Source of the DNA: Cotesia glomerata
Taxonomy: Eukaryota; Arthropoda; Insecta; Hymenoptera; Braconidae
Length of the DNA: 64,000 nucleotides
Direction: 5' to 3'
Assembly (NCBI RefSeq): GCF_020080835.1
Contig: NC_058158.1
Span: 31,886,305-31,950,304 of the forward strand
The position numbers were made by a program, and so were the translations under genes. Of the stretch, positions 36,635-47,399 are shown piece by piece (the stretch's first letter is position 1; the number at the start of each line of letters is the position of its first letter). The notes beneath the pieces were generated by a model that worked only from the letters and a program-made list of their open reading frames with translations, did not search any database and had not been told where the DNA came from.

Positions 36635-39600
36635 CTGTGAAATTACAAAAATTACAATTTAATAACACTATTTACAACATCACTACACTATAACTATTTT
36701 CTATTTTTTTACATCAATATTCATACATCTACTTACTATCAAGAAAACTGATAATTAATAAAAAAAAAAAAAATTTGGAGATAAAAAATGAAAAATAGCC
36801 CGTTAGTACCTACCTTAAACTAACGTCGCGAATGCTTGTGCATTTGGCTCCTGCTTCCTTTGACGTCCGTATTGACCAATGAAGGACCCATCTTCATTCA
36901 TACCTTCTGTTTTTTTTACAACGAAACGTAACAAAAAAATAAAAACAATACATTGGATGGATAAAAAAATCAATAATTATGGTACCGAAAAAATGATAAA
37001 ATTTTGATAATCTAAAATTTCAGCAAACTTAATTTGCAAAAATAAAATTAAACGGGGATGATTAATGAAAATTAACTGACAAAAAGAATGCAATAGTAAT
37101 TAAGACAAAATTTCTACAGTGGTTTGTGGAGATTAAACTAGTATAAATTAAAAATTTTTCCAAGTCCAGAAAAGCTTGTGCGATTGTACTATATGTACAA
37201 AAAAAATTATATAATTTGAAATCGAAATAACTTACCGGTATCACCTTCGCCGTATTCGGCCATCGAATCGGTATCAGATTCCGGATGCTTTCCGTCGTGA
37301 TGAGATGATGATGCCAGTGAAGTACGGCCTCCGGCTGATTTAGTATCCAGAGGTTGTGAGTACTCGTGGAATCCGCCTTCTTCGGGATAATCACCTCGCC
37401 CTGCAGCTAATTCACGTTCATGGACCGCGTATTTACCACCGCGGTTGCGTTTTATTATGCAGACAATTATCAGCACCATTAAAAGAAAGACAATGGCCAA
37501 CATCATGCCTGTGATAATAACAATAACAATAAAAATACAATTTTGAGTTTATTTAATAATCAAAAGAAAAAAAAATAACTTAGTCAATTACCGATAAACC
37601 ATCCAGCAGTAGCAACATTTTCTTTCGGTTGTATAATTGGACCCTCAATACTAGTTTCTATTTCTTGAGGATCACTTTCAGTCAAATAATCGCCGTCAAC
37701 AGCAACAATAGATACAACGTATATTTCACCACTCAAAAGTCCTCTAATCTCAAGTTCGTGGCTCAAAAATTCTGGATCTGTTGAAAGTGAAATAGTCTCA
37801 CCCCTGAGCTTATATCTGGCGAAGAAATGACTTCCTGGGTAGCCAGGAATATTAGGTTCCCTAATTACTTTAATAGTAACGTATCCACTTTCTCTAGAAA
37901 TAACTTGATATTGGAATCGTGGAACGTCAGGTTTTTTGGAACGCTCAGTGTTGGCATCAATGTAAAGATCACCACCTTCACCAGCACGTGTTGTCGCGCG
38001 GACGTGTACACGGTATTTCGTTTCAGGCCTAAGACTTGCTAGTTTAGCAGAAGTTACCTCTGGCCTGGTAACGTGAGGCTGTCGTTCTAATAAAGGTCCC
38101 AGTGAAGTACCATCTACATATTGATAATAAATTCTGTAGCCCGTTAAAACTCCATTTGTCTCGACTGGTGGATTCCACATCAGGAAAAGAGCGCTTGAGC
38201 CGACCCGGTATGCTTCTAAGCTCAGTATAGTACCAGGTACACCTTCAGGTGTATCAAAAATAACAGCTTCAGATGGTGGGCCATTATATTTGCCATTAAA
38301 TGCTAAAATTTTAACATAATTTTTAGTATAAGGAACAAATTTATCGACAATTGCTTGTGTAGTATTAGCACCCGGAATTGTTATTTCACGCATGCCTTCT
38401 TCGGCATCTTTTTCTGTCCATGTTTGGAGTTTGTATCCTCGTAATTCACCTCTAACGGTTTCTAGAGGTACTGCTGTCCATGTAAGAAAAGCAGTTGTAC
38501 TCGAACGTACTTCTTGACAAGTAAAATTACCCGGTGCTTGTGTAGGTACATCTTCACCGGAATAACCAATAATTATTTTAGGCTCTTCTAAAGCCTCTCC
38601 AATCTCATTAATCGCAACAACTTTTATCTGATACCTTTGATAAGTTGGTAGATTTTCAATTAAATAACGATTTTTTCGCCAATCAGAAATATCTACATTG
38701 TTCCATTCCTTACCAGGTATATCTTCTCTCCAACTAACACGGTACGAAAATCTTGGTGCATGATGTTCGATTTGTGGCATTGCTGTCCAAGAGATAACCA
38801 TATTATGTGGATCTGTTCCATTACCCATAACATTGAGTGGATTTTTGTATGGTCTACCCGCTGAAGTTGTACAAGGTTGACTGTGTAACGAAGGCTCCGA
38901 TTTACCAACTTTATTTACAGCAATAACACGGAATGTAAAGTTAGCCCATGGGGTCATCGGTGCTTCAAAGGTTAAAGTAGTACCAGGGATGTCATCGCGA
39001 ACGACTTCCCAGGAATCAGGTGTGAAACTGGTATTGTATTCTACTATATAATGTAAAATAGGTGCTCGATTATCACCCATAGATGCCCATTTTACTCGGG
39101 CTTCTTTTTCAAGACACCGTATTTCTTTCAATTCTGGAGCATTTGGCTTGTCTTGAACAGTGAGAGTTGCTGAGGCGGTAGCTTCATCTAATTCTGTCTT
39201 GGCTACACAAGTATAAATACCAGAGTCTAATTCTGTTGTTTTAGTTATTGTGAGAGAATGATCACTTGTGAGTACAAAATGAGGTTCAACTTCGAAGTCA
39301 ATTGTTTTATTATTTCTCAGCCATTCTATTTCTAACTCTAGAGTCGAATCCGTGATAGCATTACATCTGTAAATAATTTTTTAGTTAAATTATCTTTCAA
39401 TTTTTTTAAGTGAATAAAAACATAAACATTGATATAGAATTACCTGAAAGTTGCTGGAGATCCCGCATAAACTTCATAATCCTCAGGTTCATCTGTGATT
39501 TTTGTTCGTTCTCTAACAACCAGTGAAGCACTCTTTTCGTCTTTTCCAAATTTATTAGTAGCAAGACAAGTATAAGCACCTGAATCCATAAAACCAACAT

Positions 39601-42290
39601 TAGTAATATTTAAATCCCCACTTTCCATAGTCTTGTAACGTCCACCAGTTAATTCTTGATTATTGCGTATCCACTTGACTGCTGGTTTTGGAGAGCCAGT
39701 TACTCTACATGTCATAATAATATTTTTACCGTCAACTGTCTCTTTATCCATCGGTGGTAGGTTTATTTCAGCTGGTATAGTCTGTACATTGACATAAACA
39801 TCTTTGTAAATATAACCATTAGAATTGGTTGCGTTACAACCGTAATTACCAGTATCATGTTTTGTTAAATTTCTAATGGTGATTGAGTTAGTCATAATTT
39901 CTCGTCTTGGATTGTCAGGTGCTTCTGCAATAGGTTTACCATTGAAAATCCATTTAATATCTGGTTTAGGTACACCATGAGCTTCACAATGAAAAGTAGC
40001 AGTTTCATCTTCAGCGGCATTTACAATATCCGGTTCAACAGTAAAGTATGGTGCTGACTTAACTTGTAAATTAATTGAATATGAAGTAGCACGCCCAACA
40101 CCATTAGAGGCTTCACATGTATACGCGCCCTCATCTTTAAAATCAACACGTTTTAATATCAATGACTTCCCGTAATTACCATGTGTTATACGGTCTGAGG
40201 TTTTTATGCGTTCTCCATCTTTACTCCAAATTACTTCTGGTAGAGGTGTACCACCAAATATACAGAACAATTCAGCTTTCTTCCCACGATAAGCAACTTC
40301 ATTTTTACGAGTCACATACTGTCTTACTGGTTCATGCTTGTTGTGACTGTTTGAAGATCCAGCTGATATAACATTTAACAAAATTTTGTTGCCAAGCTTC
40401 AATTCACTACGAAATTGAAGCATAGCCATACACATGTAGTAAAAGTCTTCGGATACGTCATCTCGGGTAACGTTACTGAACCACAAAGTTCCTTCCGGGT
40501 CAAGGGTCATACGGGAATTATTAATAGACTTAATATTACCCTGATAGTCTTGAAGTAGCCAATAAACATTTGGCTTTGGCCAACCATCAGGTGAAGAACA
40601 AGTCAGATGAAATGGATCACCCTCATTAGCAGTCACTGTTTTTATTTCAGTCTCTTGAAACCCATTCAACTCTGCTTTCCGTACGAATACCGAGTTGGAC
40701 GTCGCTGTTCCCCACTCATTTACTGCAAAACATTGGTACTGTCCCACATCTTCGTCTCGCGGTTTAGCAATCACAAGACTACCGCGACCAGGTTGGGTTG
40801 ACATACGGTCATCATACGCCGCATAGTTAAAGAATTTACCATTTTTTATCCATTGATAGCTAAACATCGAAAGACAAAAAATGACGTCAATATTTCAATA
40901 TAATATCATGTTTATAAAAATATTTCTAAGTAAAAATATAAATAGGTTATTATAATAAATATCATCATAGTTATTTTATTTTTCATTAAAAAAAAAGAAA
41001 AAAAAAGTGAGGATATAAAAGTTTAGTCATACAATTTACTAAGGTCAATACGCAATGTTTTTTTTATCTTTCTTTCTCTCACCCGGGCGTGGTAATTTTA
41101 TACTCGAGACTATGATGAGGTCATCCAACTGATTAAGACTAGTTACTTAAAGCTTTAATGCATTCTCTTCCCCTCAATTCAAATGTCGTGATATAAATGA
41201 AATTATTATTAATATAATTTTTCTCTTGCATTTTTGTCTGCCCCATTAATTTATCATGAGACTTGATAAAAGAAAGTAAATAATAAGAACAATTACGATT
41301 TATGTGTATACGTACGTTGGTGCTGGATCTCCTTCGGCTTCACACTCAATAACAAATGGCTTTTCATTTTCATTTTGCTGCGCTACTTGAAATAGTAATT
41401 CATCTGTCGGTGGTTGTTTTATCATGCGCGGCGGCGATGGACCTGTAAATCATGAATTTATTATTACCATTTTCATATCTCATTTATTGATAAATAAATT
41501 AAATGAACAATCAAACTGTTGAAAAACTACACTCATGTATTCATGTGTGTTTATAAATAGAATTATGTTTCATATGTTTTAATAATAAAAACATGAAGTA
41601 AAGATGATGACAATAATGAAACAAGGCAATATCACACTGGTTAATTAAATTTAAAATACAAATAGTTAGATCTATCTTATGCTAAAAACTATTAACAATC
41701 ATTAATTAAAAAATGTATCTGGTGGGTAATGATATTATGATTTTATTTATAAAGAAAAAAGTAGCACGATAATTAGTTGGATTATGATTCATGATTCATG
41801 AATTTAAATAAATGTATGCATGAGATTATTTAAAAAAAAAAAACGACAATTTGAGAAATATGTTTAGACATTAATTGATGATTCAATGAATATTGTAGCA
41901 TTTTCTAAATGATTCTAAATGATTAGAAAAAGCCAAAAATTTATCAAGACTACATCTCTGTCATTAATTGTCTTTCACCTTGCATATAGCCCAGTATTCG
42001 AACTATAATTCAAAATAAAACAATTTATTAATATTTGTAATTCAATATCTTAAAAGTAGTATGTAAAGAAAATTACTCTTTAAAACATCTAGTCATTTAA
42101 CAGTTGAGTTAAAAACAATAATCTCATCAAATTCATTGTTAAATAACTAGATAAAATAACTCACTGAAGAATTATCTCATTTCTAATTTAATTAATAGAA
42201 TAATTAATGAACTGATTGAGTTTAGTAATTAAACTTACCGGCTGATACGTAAAGCGCTGACACTAATAGAATAAATATTAAACACTTCAT
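36531..42290 (-). CDS. Nrg: Neuroglian, L1-type cell adhesion molecule
   Basis: Homophilic transmembrane adhesion protein of neurons, glia and septate junctions. Exons: 42290-42239, 41442-41316, 40859-39444, 39366-37592, 37508-37236, then either 36906-36815 (1244 aa) or 36634-36531 (1248 aa). The signal peptide is MKCLIFILLVSALYVSA. Six Ig domains follow (about residues 20-610), each with its Cys pair (for example ECEAEG/YQCFAVN in Ig1 and TCRVTG/YTCLATN in Ig5). Five fibronectin III domains cover about 615-1115. The TM helix MMLAIVFLLMVLIIVCII is at about 1123-1141. A cytoplasmic tail of about 100 residues carries the ankyrin-binding FIGQY in either terminal exon. The ATG exon has a 5' UTR acceptor at 42310. 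A partial tandem paralogue lies 2.2 kb upstream. Confidence 0.97.
36814..36906 (-). other. Nrg: Proximal alternative cytoplasmic exon of Nrg (Nrg167 type)
   Basis: Follows an AAAAAACAG acceptor and encodes EGMNEDGSFIGQYGRQRKQ, ending AFATLV and TAA. The EGMNEDGSFIGQYGR start matches the broadly expressed Nrg167 tail. The stop codon is followed at once by TAAG|GTAGGT, a good splice donor, so this could be a 93-nt cassette exon carrying a stop, not only a terminal exon. Confidence 0.88.
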
Positions 42291-44525
42291 GGTCCCTGTA
42301 TTGATGAAACTAGAATAAAAAAAATAAATAAATAAATAAAAAATTATTCTTAAGTTTCAATACAAATTATTATTATTAAAATAATTGAATTTGAATTTGG
42401 TTTATTAATACTTAAATACTTAAAATACTTAAATACTTAAATACTTAAATACTTAATAAAATAAACAGAATTCGATTAAATATAGTAATTAGCAATCATA
42501 CTGTTTTGGAGTAACGGTTGCTACTGGAGACGCGTTAAGATGCAAAAAAAAAAAAATTACAGTAATAATGTCTTTTGTCTATCTACAATGTAATAACGTA
42601 CAAAGTACTTATTTACTTAGATGTATTAAATTTAATGTCATTAACCCAGCCAAGAGAATTTTTAAAAATGAATGAGAATTGTTGAAACCACACTGATGAG
42701 TATGTAGAGGAAATACAGTGGTCATAAATGTTAATATAACACTGTAGAGCATATATTTGTGTTGTATGTACTCAGTCCGATTGTGTAATTGCAGAGTAAG
42801 AGCTAGGCACGTATTTTAAACACGCGGATTCGTTGATGAAACAGGTAGTTTAGTTCTTTCAGGATGATCTCATTCAATCTCATTTATATCACGGTTGAAT
42901 TTTTCATTAAACGAATAATGTGACAACATCGAACAAAAATAGATTTGTTAAATAAAAAATAACAAAAATATTTTGGATAAAATTAAATTAAATATTATTA
43001 TCACTTAAATTAGAAAGTAAAATATTTGTTTAATTGATAATGTTATCGGAAATAATACTATCAGTCATTAGGTAAAATATACCCGATGTATATATATGTA
43101 TACGTATAAACATCAAACACGGTGGAATAAGATATTGTAGGCTTGGCGAACGGGCACACCCGACAGTAGCATTGATCGAGAATCCTGTCACTGGCTTCTC
43201 TTACACATTTATACATGAAATAAAAAAATTTTTCACTGTTATATCACACAATTATTACCCAATATTGCAATTAACAAACTCACCGTATTTAAGTTAATTT
43301 AAAAATAGTAAAAAGAACTTTTTCAATAATGTATCACCATGTCATTGTTAAAAAAATCCACTGTTTTATTCAACAGTACCGTACGTTAAGGAGTATAAAT
43401 GATGATATAGGTGTCTCACTCACGGTCTTCGGTGTACTACAACTACACATTCAAGTGATGACGAATCCGTGGACACATGGATACAGAATTTAATAATACA
43501 AGAGCGTAGGTAACTTCACGCGTTACTGGTACCTATAGCGTACACATACATATATGAGATCCAAAGATTCAAGACGCGAAGCCCCTCCCGGGATCAGCGC
43601 GCCAGTCGATGTCATCGTTTTTTAGCCCGCCCGCGCCGCTACTAACGCCATCTTTTTGGATAAAATTATACTTATGATAACCCTATTGGTATAATAGGTC
43701 GATTCACCATGGTGATTATATTCTTATGTTTTAATTGAAATTAATGAAAATTAATTTAGCAGATATTTCATCATTTTAAGAATTTTTTTAACATATTAAT
43801 TATGTCAAAAAAAAGGTAAATAAATTGACATTTATAAAATTGAATAAGAAAAAAATGCAATTTCTTAGAAATAATTTTTCGAAGCGAATTTGTTTATTAA
43901 GAAAAATTAAAAATTGGTCGAGCGACTGCTAACTTTAATGTCATTTGAAATTAATATTTAATAGTTAATCTCTTAAATATATGATATTAAATACAAGTCA
44001 TCAGACGAATTTTTTCTTATCATAAATAAATTGCATACTGTATTTATTACAGAAATTAAATATCAATGAAAACTTATAACATAAATCTAATAATTAAAAA
44101 AGAACTGTTGATTTTTTTTTTTAATAAATTTTATAATTATTAAGTTTGAAGCTACTTAAAAATTTTTAATAATTAACTGTCTGATGACGGATTGAAATAT
44201 TGTTAAAGTTCTTGATGGTTCAATTTTTTTGAAAATACGAAATGAAAAGGATTCTTTTTTTTAACACAAATATAGAATTGGTAAGAAATTAAAAATTAAA
44301 AAATTTTTTATTCCAAAAATTTATCAAAATCTATTCATTTTTAAAATAAAAAAATTGTTACACATTATTTCATGAACCTTAAAATCTATAATGTAATTAT
44401 AAAAGTAGTTTTTTTATAAATCTAACATTTTGCAGTCATAATAATATTTTACATATCTTATCAATTATTGGGTCCACTTGATATGTATAAGAATACATTA
44501 TACTCGACACATTAATGTAATGTCT
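42291..44525. promoter_or_regulatory. Nrg: Nrg 5' UTR and promoter region
   Basis: No gene seen. Minus-strand donors AAATACG|GTGAGT (43284/43283) and GACC|GTGAGT (near 43412) can join the acceptor at 42310 as untranslated exons. A GC-rich block at 43560-43650 (GCCCGCCCGCGCCGC core) probably marks the main Nrg promoter. An 8-bp tandem repeat lies at 42410-42455. From 43.7 to 44.5 kb the sequence is AT-rich and shows no remnants of Ig5, FN3 or TM exons after the paralogue's stop. Confidence 0.5.
42410..42455. repeat. Octamer tandem repeat (ACTTAAAT)n
   Basis: About six units of CTTAAATA with one 9-bp variant, in the Nrg 5' UTR intron. Confidence 0.85.
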
Positions 44526-46034
44526 TTAATTTTTTCCTGTCTCGACACTAGTATACTCTATAGGTGGTTGAGATGTTTCATCTTTTGCTGCCGATACGTT
44601 GATATATACATCTTTGTAAATATATCCAATGGTATTAGTCGCATTGCATCCGTAATTAGCAATGTCGTAAATATTTACATCTCTTATAAGAATTGAATTT
44701 TTAGTAATTTCAAGTCTTGGATTGTAGGGTGCTTCTAAAATAGGATTACTATTGTAAGTCCATTTAATATCTGGCTTGGGTTCACCATGAGCTTCGCAAT
44801 GAATCTTCACGTCTTCACCTTCTTCAGCGTTTACTATTTCCGGTTCAACAGTAAAAAAAGGTTCTGACATAATTTTTAAATTAATTGAATAAGAAGCGAT
44901 ACGCCCAACACCATTTGATGCTTCACAAGTATAGACACCTTCGTCGTTAAAATCAATATTTTTCATTCTCAATGACTTCCCATAGTTACGATAACTTACA
45001 CGGTCTGAGGTTTTTATAGCTTCACCATCTTTGCTCCATGTAACTTCTGGCAGAGGTGTACCACTGAATATGCAGAATAATTCAGCTGTCTTCCCACGGT
45101 AAGCAACTTTATTTTGATTGGTTACATACTGTATTACTGGCTCACGCTTTTTTTGGCTGTCTGAAGATTCCGTAGGTACAACGTTCAACAAAATTTTGGT
45201 GCCAAGCTTGAATTCACTATTAAATGGAAGCATAGTCATACATCTGTAGTAAAAGTCTTTGGATAGGTCTTCTTGGGTAACGTTACTAAACCACAAAGTT
45301 CCTTCTGGATCGATGGTTACGCGGGAATTATTAATATTCTTAATGTTACCCCGGTAGTCTTGAAGTATCCAATAAATAATTGGCTTCGGCCAACCCTCAG
45401 GTGCAGTACAAGTCAGATAAAATGAATCACCCTCGTTAACAGTCACTGTTTTTATTTCAGTCTCCTGAAACTCATTCAACTCTGCTTTCCTTACGAATAC
45501 TGAGTTGGACGTCGCTATTCCAGCCTCATTTACTGCGTAACACTGGTACTGTCCCTCATCATCATCTTGCGGTGTAGAAATTTCTAGATTACCACTGCCA
45601 GATGGAGATGATTTGAAAAGTTTTCCGTTTTTAGTCCATTTGTATCTATATTCCAAAATTAAATTGACAAGCACTGAGTAATTATAAATCCTTAAACATT
45701 TTTATCAATGATTGATGGTTATTTGATATACAAAATTACTTACGCAGGAGCAGGGTATCCTTCGGCTTCACATTCAATAACAAATGGCTTATGATCTTCA
45801 TCAGGCCGGGCTACTTGAAAAAGTAATTCATCCTTCGGTGGTTGCTTTACCAGACGTGGAGGTAATAGCACTGCATAAATATAAACAATTTTTTAAATTT
45901 AAATCACAGAAGAAGAAATAATAATTGACAAAAAAATTAATGAAGAAATTTAATTTAATTTTATTACGCTTACCTTCACTTGAAGATGCGTCGATCGCGA
46001 TTAACACCAGCAGAATAAATATTGAACGCTTCAT
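44526..46034 (-). CDS. Secreted four-Ig neuroglian paralogue (hemolin-like architecture)
   Basis: A tandem partial duplicate of Nrg. Exons 46034-45974, 45870-45744 and 45645-44526 give 435 aa. The start MKRSIFILLVLIAIDASS is a signal peptide. Ig1-Ig4 follow, with all four Cys pairs kept (ECEAEG/YQCYAVN, LTCTAPEG/YYRCM, LFCIFSG/YTCEAS, IHCEAHG/YGCNAT). By eye it is roughly 70% identical to Nrg Ig1-4. Both introns match Nrg in place and phase, and exon 2 has the same length (127 nt). Ig1 lacks 8 residues present in Nrg. The protein ends VETGKN, aligned with VDGKN at the start of Nrg Ig5, so it has no FN3, TM or cytoplasmic part and should be secreted. The frame is intact and a TATA promoter precedes it, so it is not a pseudogene by appearance. 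Lepidopteran hemolin has the same four-Ig design; common function is inference. Confidence 0.9.
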
Positions 46035-46046
46035 CTCTTCTTGCTA

Positions 46047-46117
46047 TCTGTAAATAAAAAACAATTATTTTTCAATTATAAATTTTAGTAAAAATTTTTC
46101 TAAATACTGAAACTTAC
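46047..46117 (-). other. 5' UTR intron of the four-Ig paralogue
   Basis: On the minus strand GAATAGA|GTAAGT (exon ends at 46118) is followed 70 bases later by TTTATTTACAG (next exon starts at 46047), just above the ATG. This defines a small intron in the leader and supports an intact transcript. Confidence 0.65.
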
Positions 46118-46212
46118 TCTATTCAGTTATTCTTCTCAATGAATATCGAGTTGGGTAGTTGCTTCTTGTTATACGTTCAACTTCTTAATGAAAAAGATCC
46201 ATCGGTCTTCTG

Positions 46213-46220
46213 CTTTTATA
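46213..46220 (-). promoter_or_regulatory. TATA box of the four-Ig paralogue
   Basis: TATAAAAG on the minus strand lies about 95 bases above the leader donor at 46118. A start site near 46185-46190 would give a short untranslated first exon. Upstream are WGATAR-type sites (46236-46241, 46298-46303, 46369-46374) and a GGGAATTCG kappaB-like core (46282-46290). Confidence 0.55.
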
Positions 46221-47399
46221 TTCAAGTTGGTACAGAGATAACTGATCAGTTGCCTAGCTTAAACATGAATCATTTGGTCTTGGGAATTCGAATATCGTTA
46301 TCTACAATTGTCCAATGGCTGGGAAAGCACAGTTGCTTAAATATTTATGAGAGGAATTTCAGTAGTAAAGATAATCTCTTATTTTAAAAACACAAACAGT
46401 TGTTGAGTCATTTATTTTTTTTAATTAGAATTTTTAATATTATTGATAGTTTTTAATCTCATATAGATAATCAATGCTTTATACTTCCTTATTACTTCCG
46501 TTATATTTGATATTATCTTATATCCGAACTTTTTAAGCGACTAATATTTTTTGTAAACAATTTTAAGTACAAAAAAATAAAATTTTTTTTTATTCTCATC
46601 TATAGTTATTTAAAAAAAAAATCCTTATCATTTATAATTATCTTTACTCTAAGTCGAAAATAAATTTTTATTTAAAAAGAATTCTCCTCGGGCATAACTT
46701 AGGTCCTGACAGAAATGATAAGGTATTATTAACACAAAGTCAAATTAAAATATTATTTTTTATTAAAAAATTTTTTATCAACAATTAAATTAATATGTTT
46801 ACACGTACATACATATATTAATCAAACCAAAATTTATTAATTTTTTATGGTATTATTATTTGTACACAATTATATGTAAATTACTCTTTTCAACCGTTGG
46901 TAATATTACCATTATTTATAAATAATTAATAATTAAATATTATATGTTAATTTTTGTTATTAAAATAGAATCAATAATTTTTCTCTTGAACAAAGTTGCT
47001 CTTACAATATTATTTTTAATTGACAAATAAAATTAAAAACAGAAATTTAATTTTACATAATTTACAAATTAAAATAAAGTATTAATTGGTTTACTTAAAT
47101 AATTTATTATGGATCTATATGTACACAATAATTTCGCATGGTCAATTATATTATAATTAATAATTATTAAGACAGGTAAATAAATATATTTTAACTGATA
47201 CATAAGTATGTCAATCAGTACAATAATTTAATATTAAATGTTACTCTTACGAATAAGTTATAATATTTATCTGTGTATTTAATAATCTAAATAGTAACGG
47301 AATGATAAAATACACTTAAACTATTTATATACAAAAAATTAATCAGTTAATCAGTGATTGCCTATTAAAGTCATTAATGTTTGACTATAAAGTCGAATT

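Larger units (their letters stand above)
46035..47399. other. Non-coding interval between the four-Ig gene and Sfmbt
   Basis: Contains the four-Ig promoter (46.05-46.4 kb) and then AT-rich sequence without genes. The end near Sfmbt is its 3' UTR on the minus strand. TTTATT (AATAAA in reverse) occurs repeatedly. Confidence 0.5.

Noticed and set aside
43700..44520. Possible remnants of Nrg Ig5, FN3 or TM exons after the four-Ig gene
   Set aside because: Read on the minus strand, this stretch shows no Ig or FN3 motifs; the duplicate seems to end cleanly.
44526..46034. Reading the four-Ig gene as a pseudogene fragment of Nrg
   Set aside because: The frame is open across three exons, splice sites are intact, cysteines are conserved, and a leader intron and TATA box are present.
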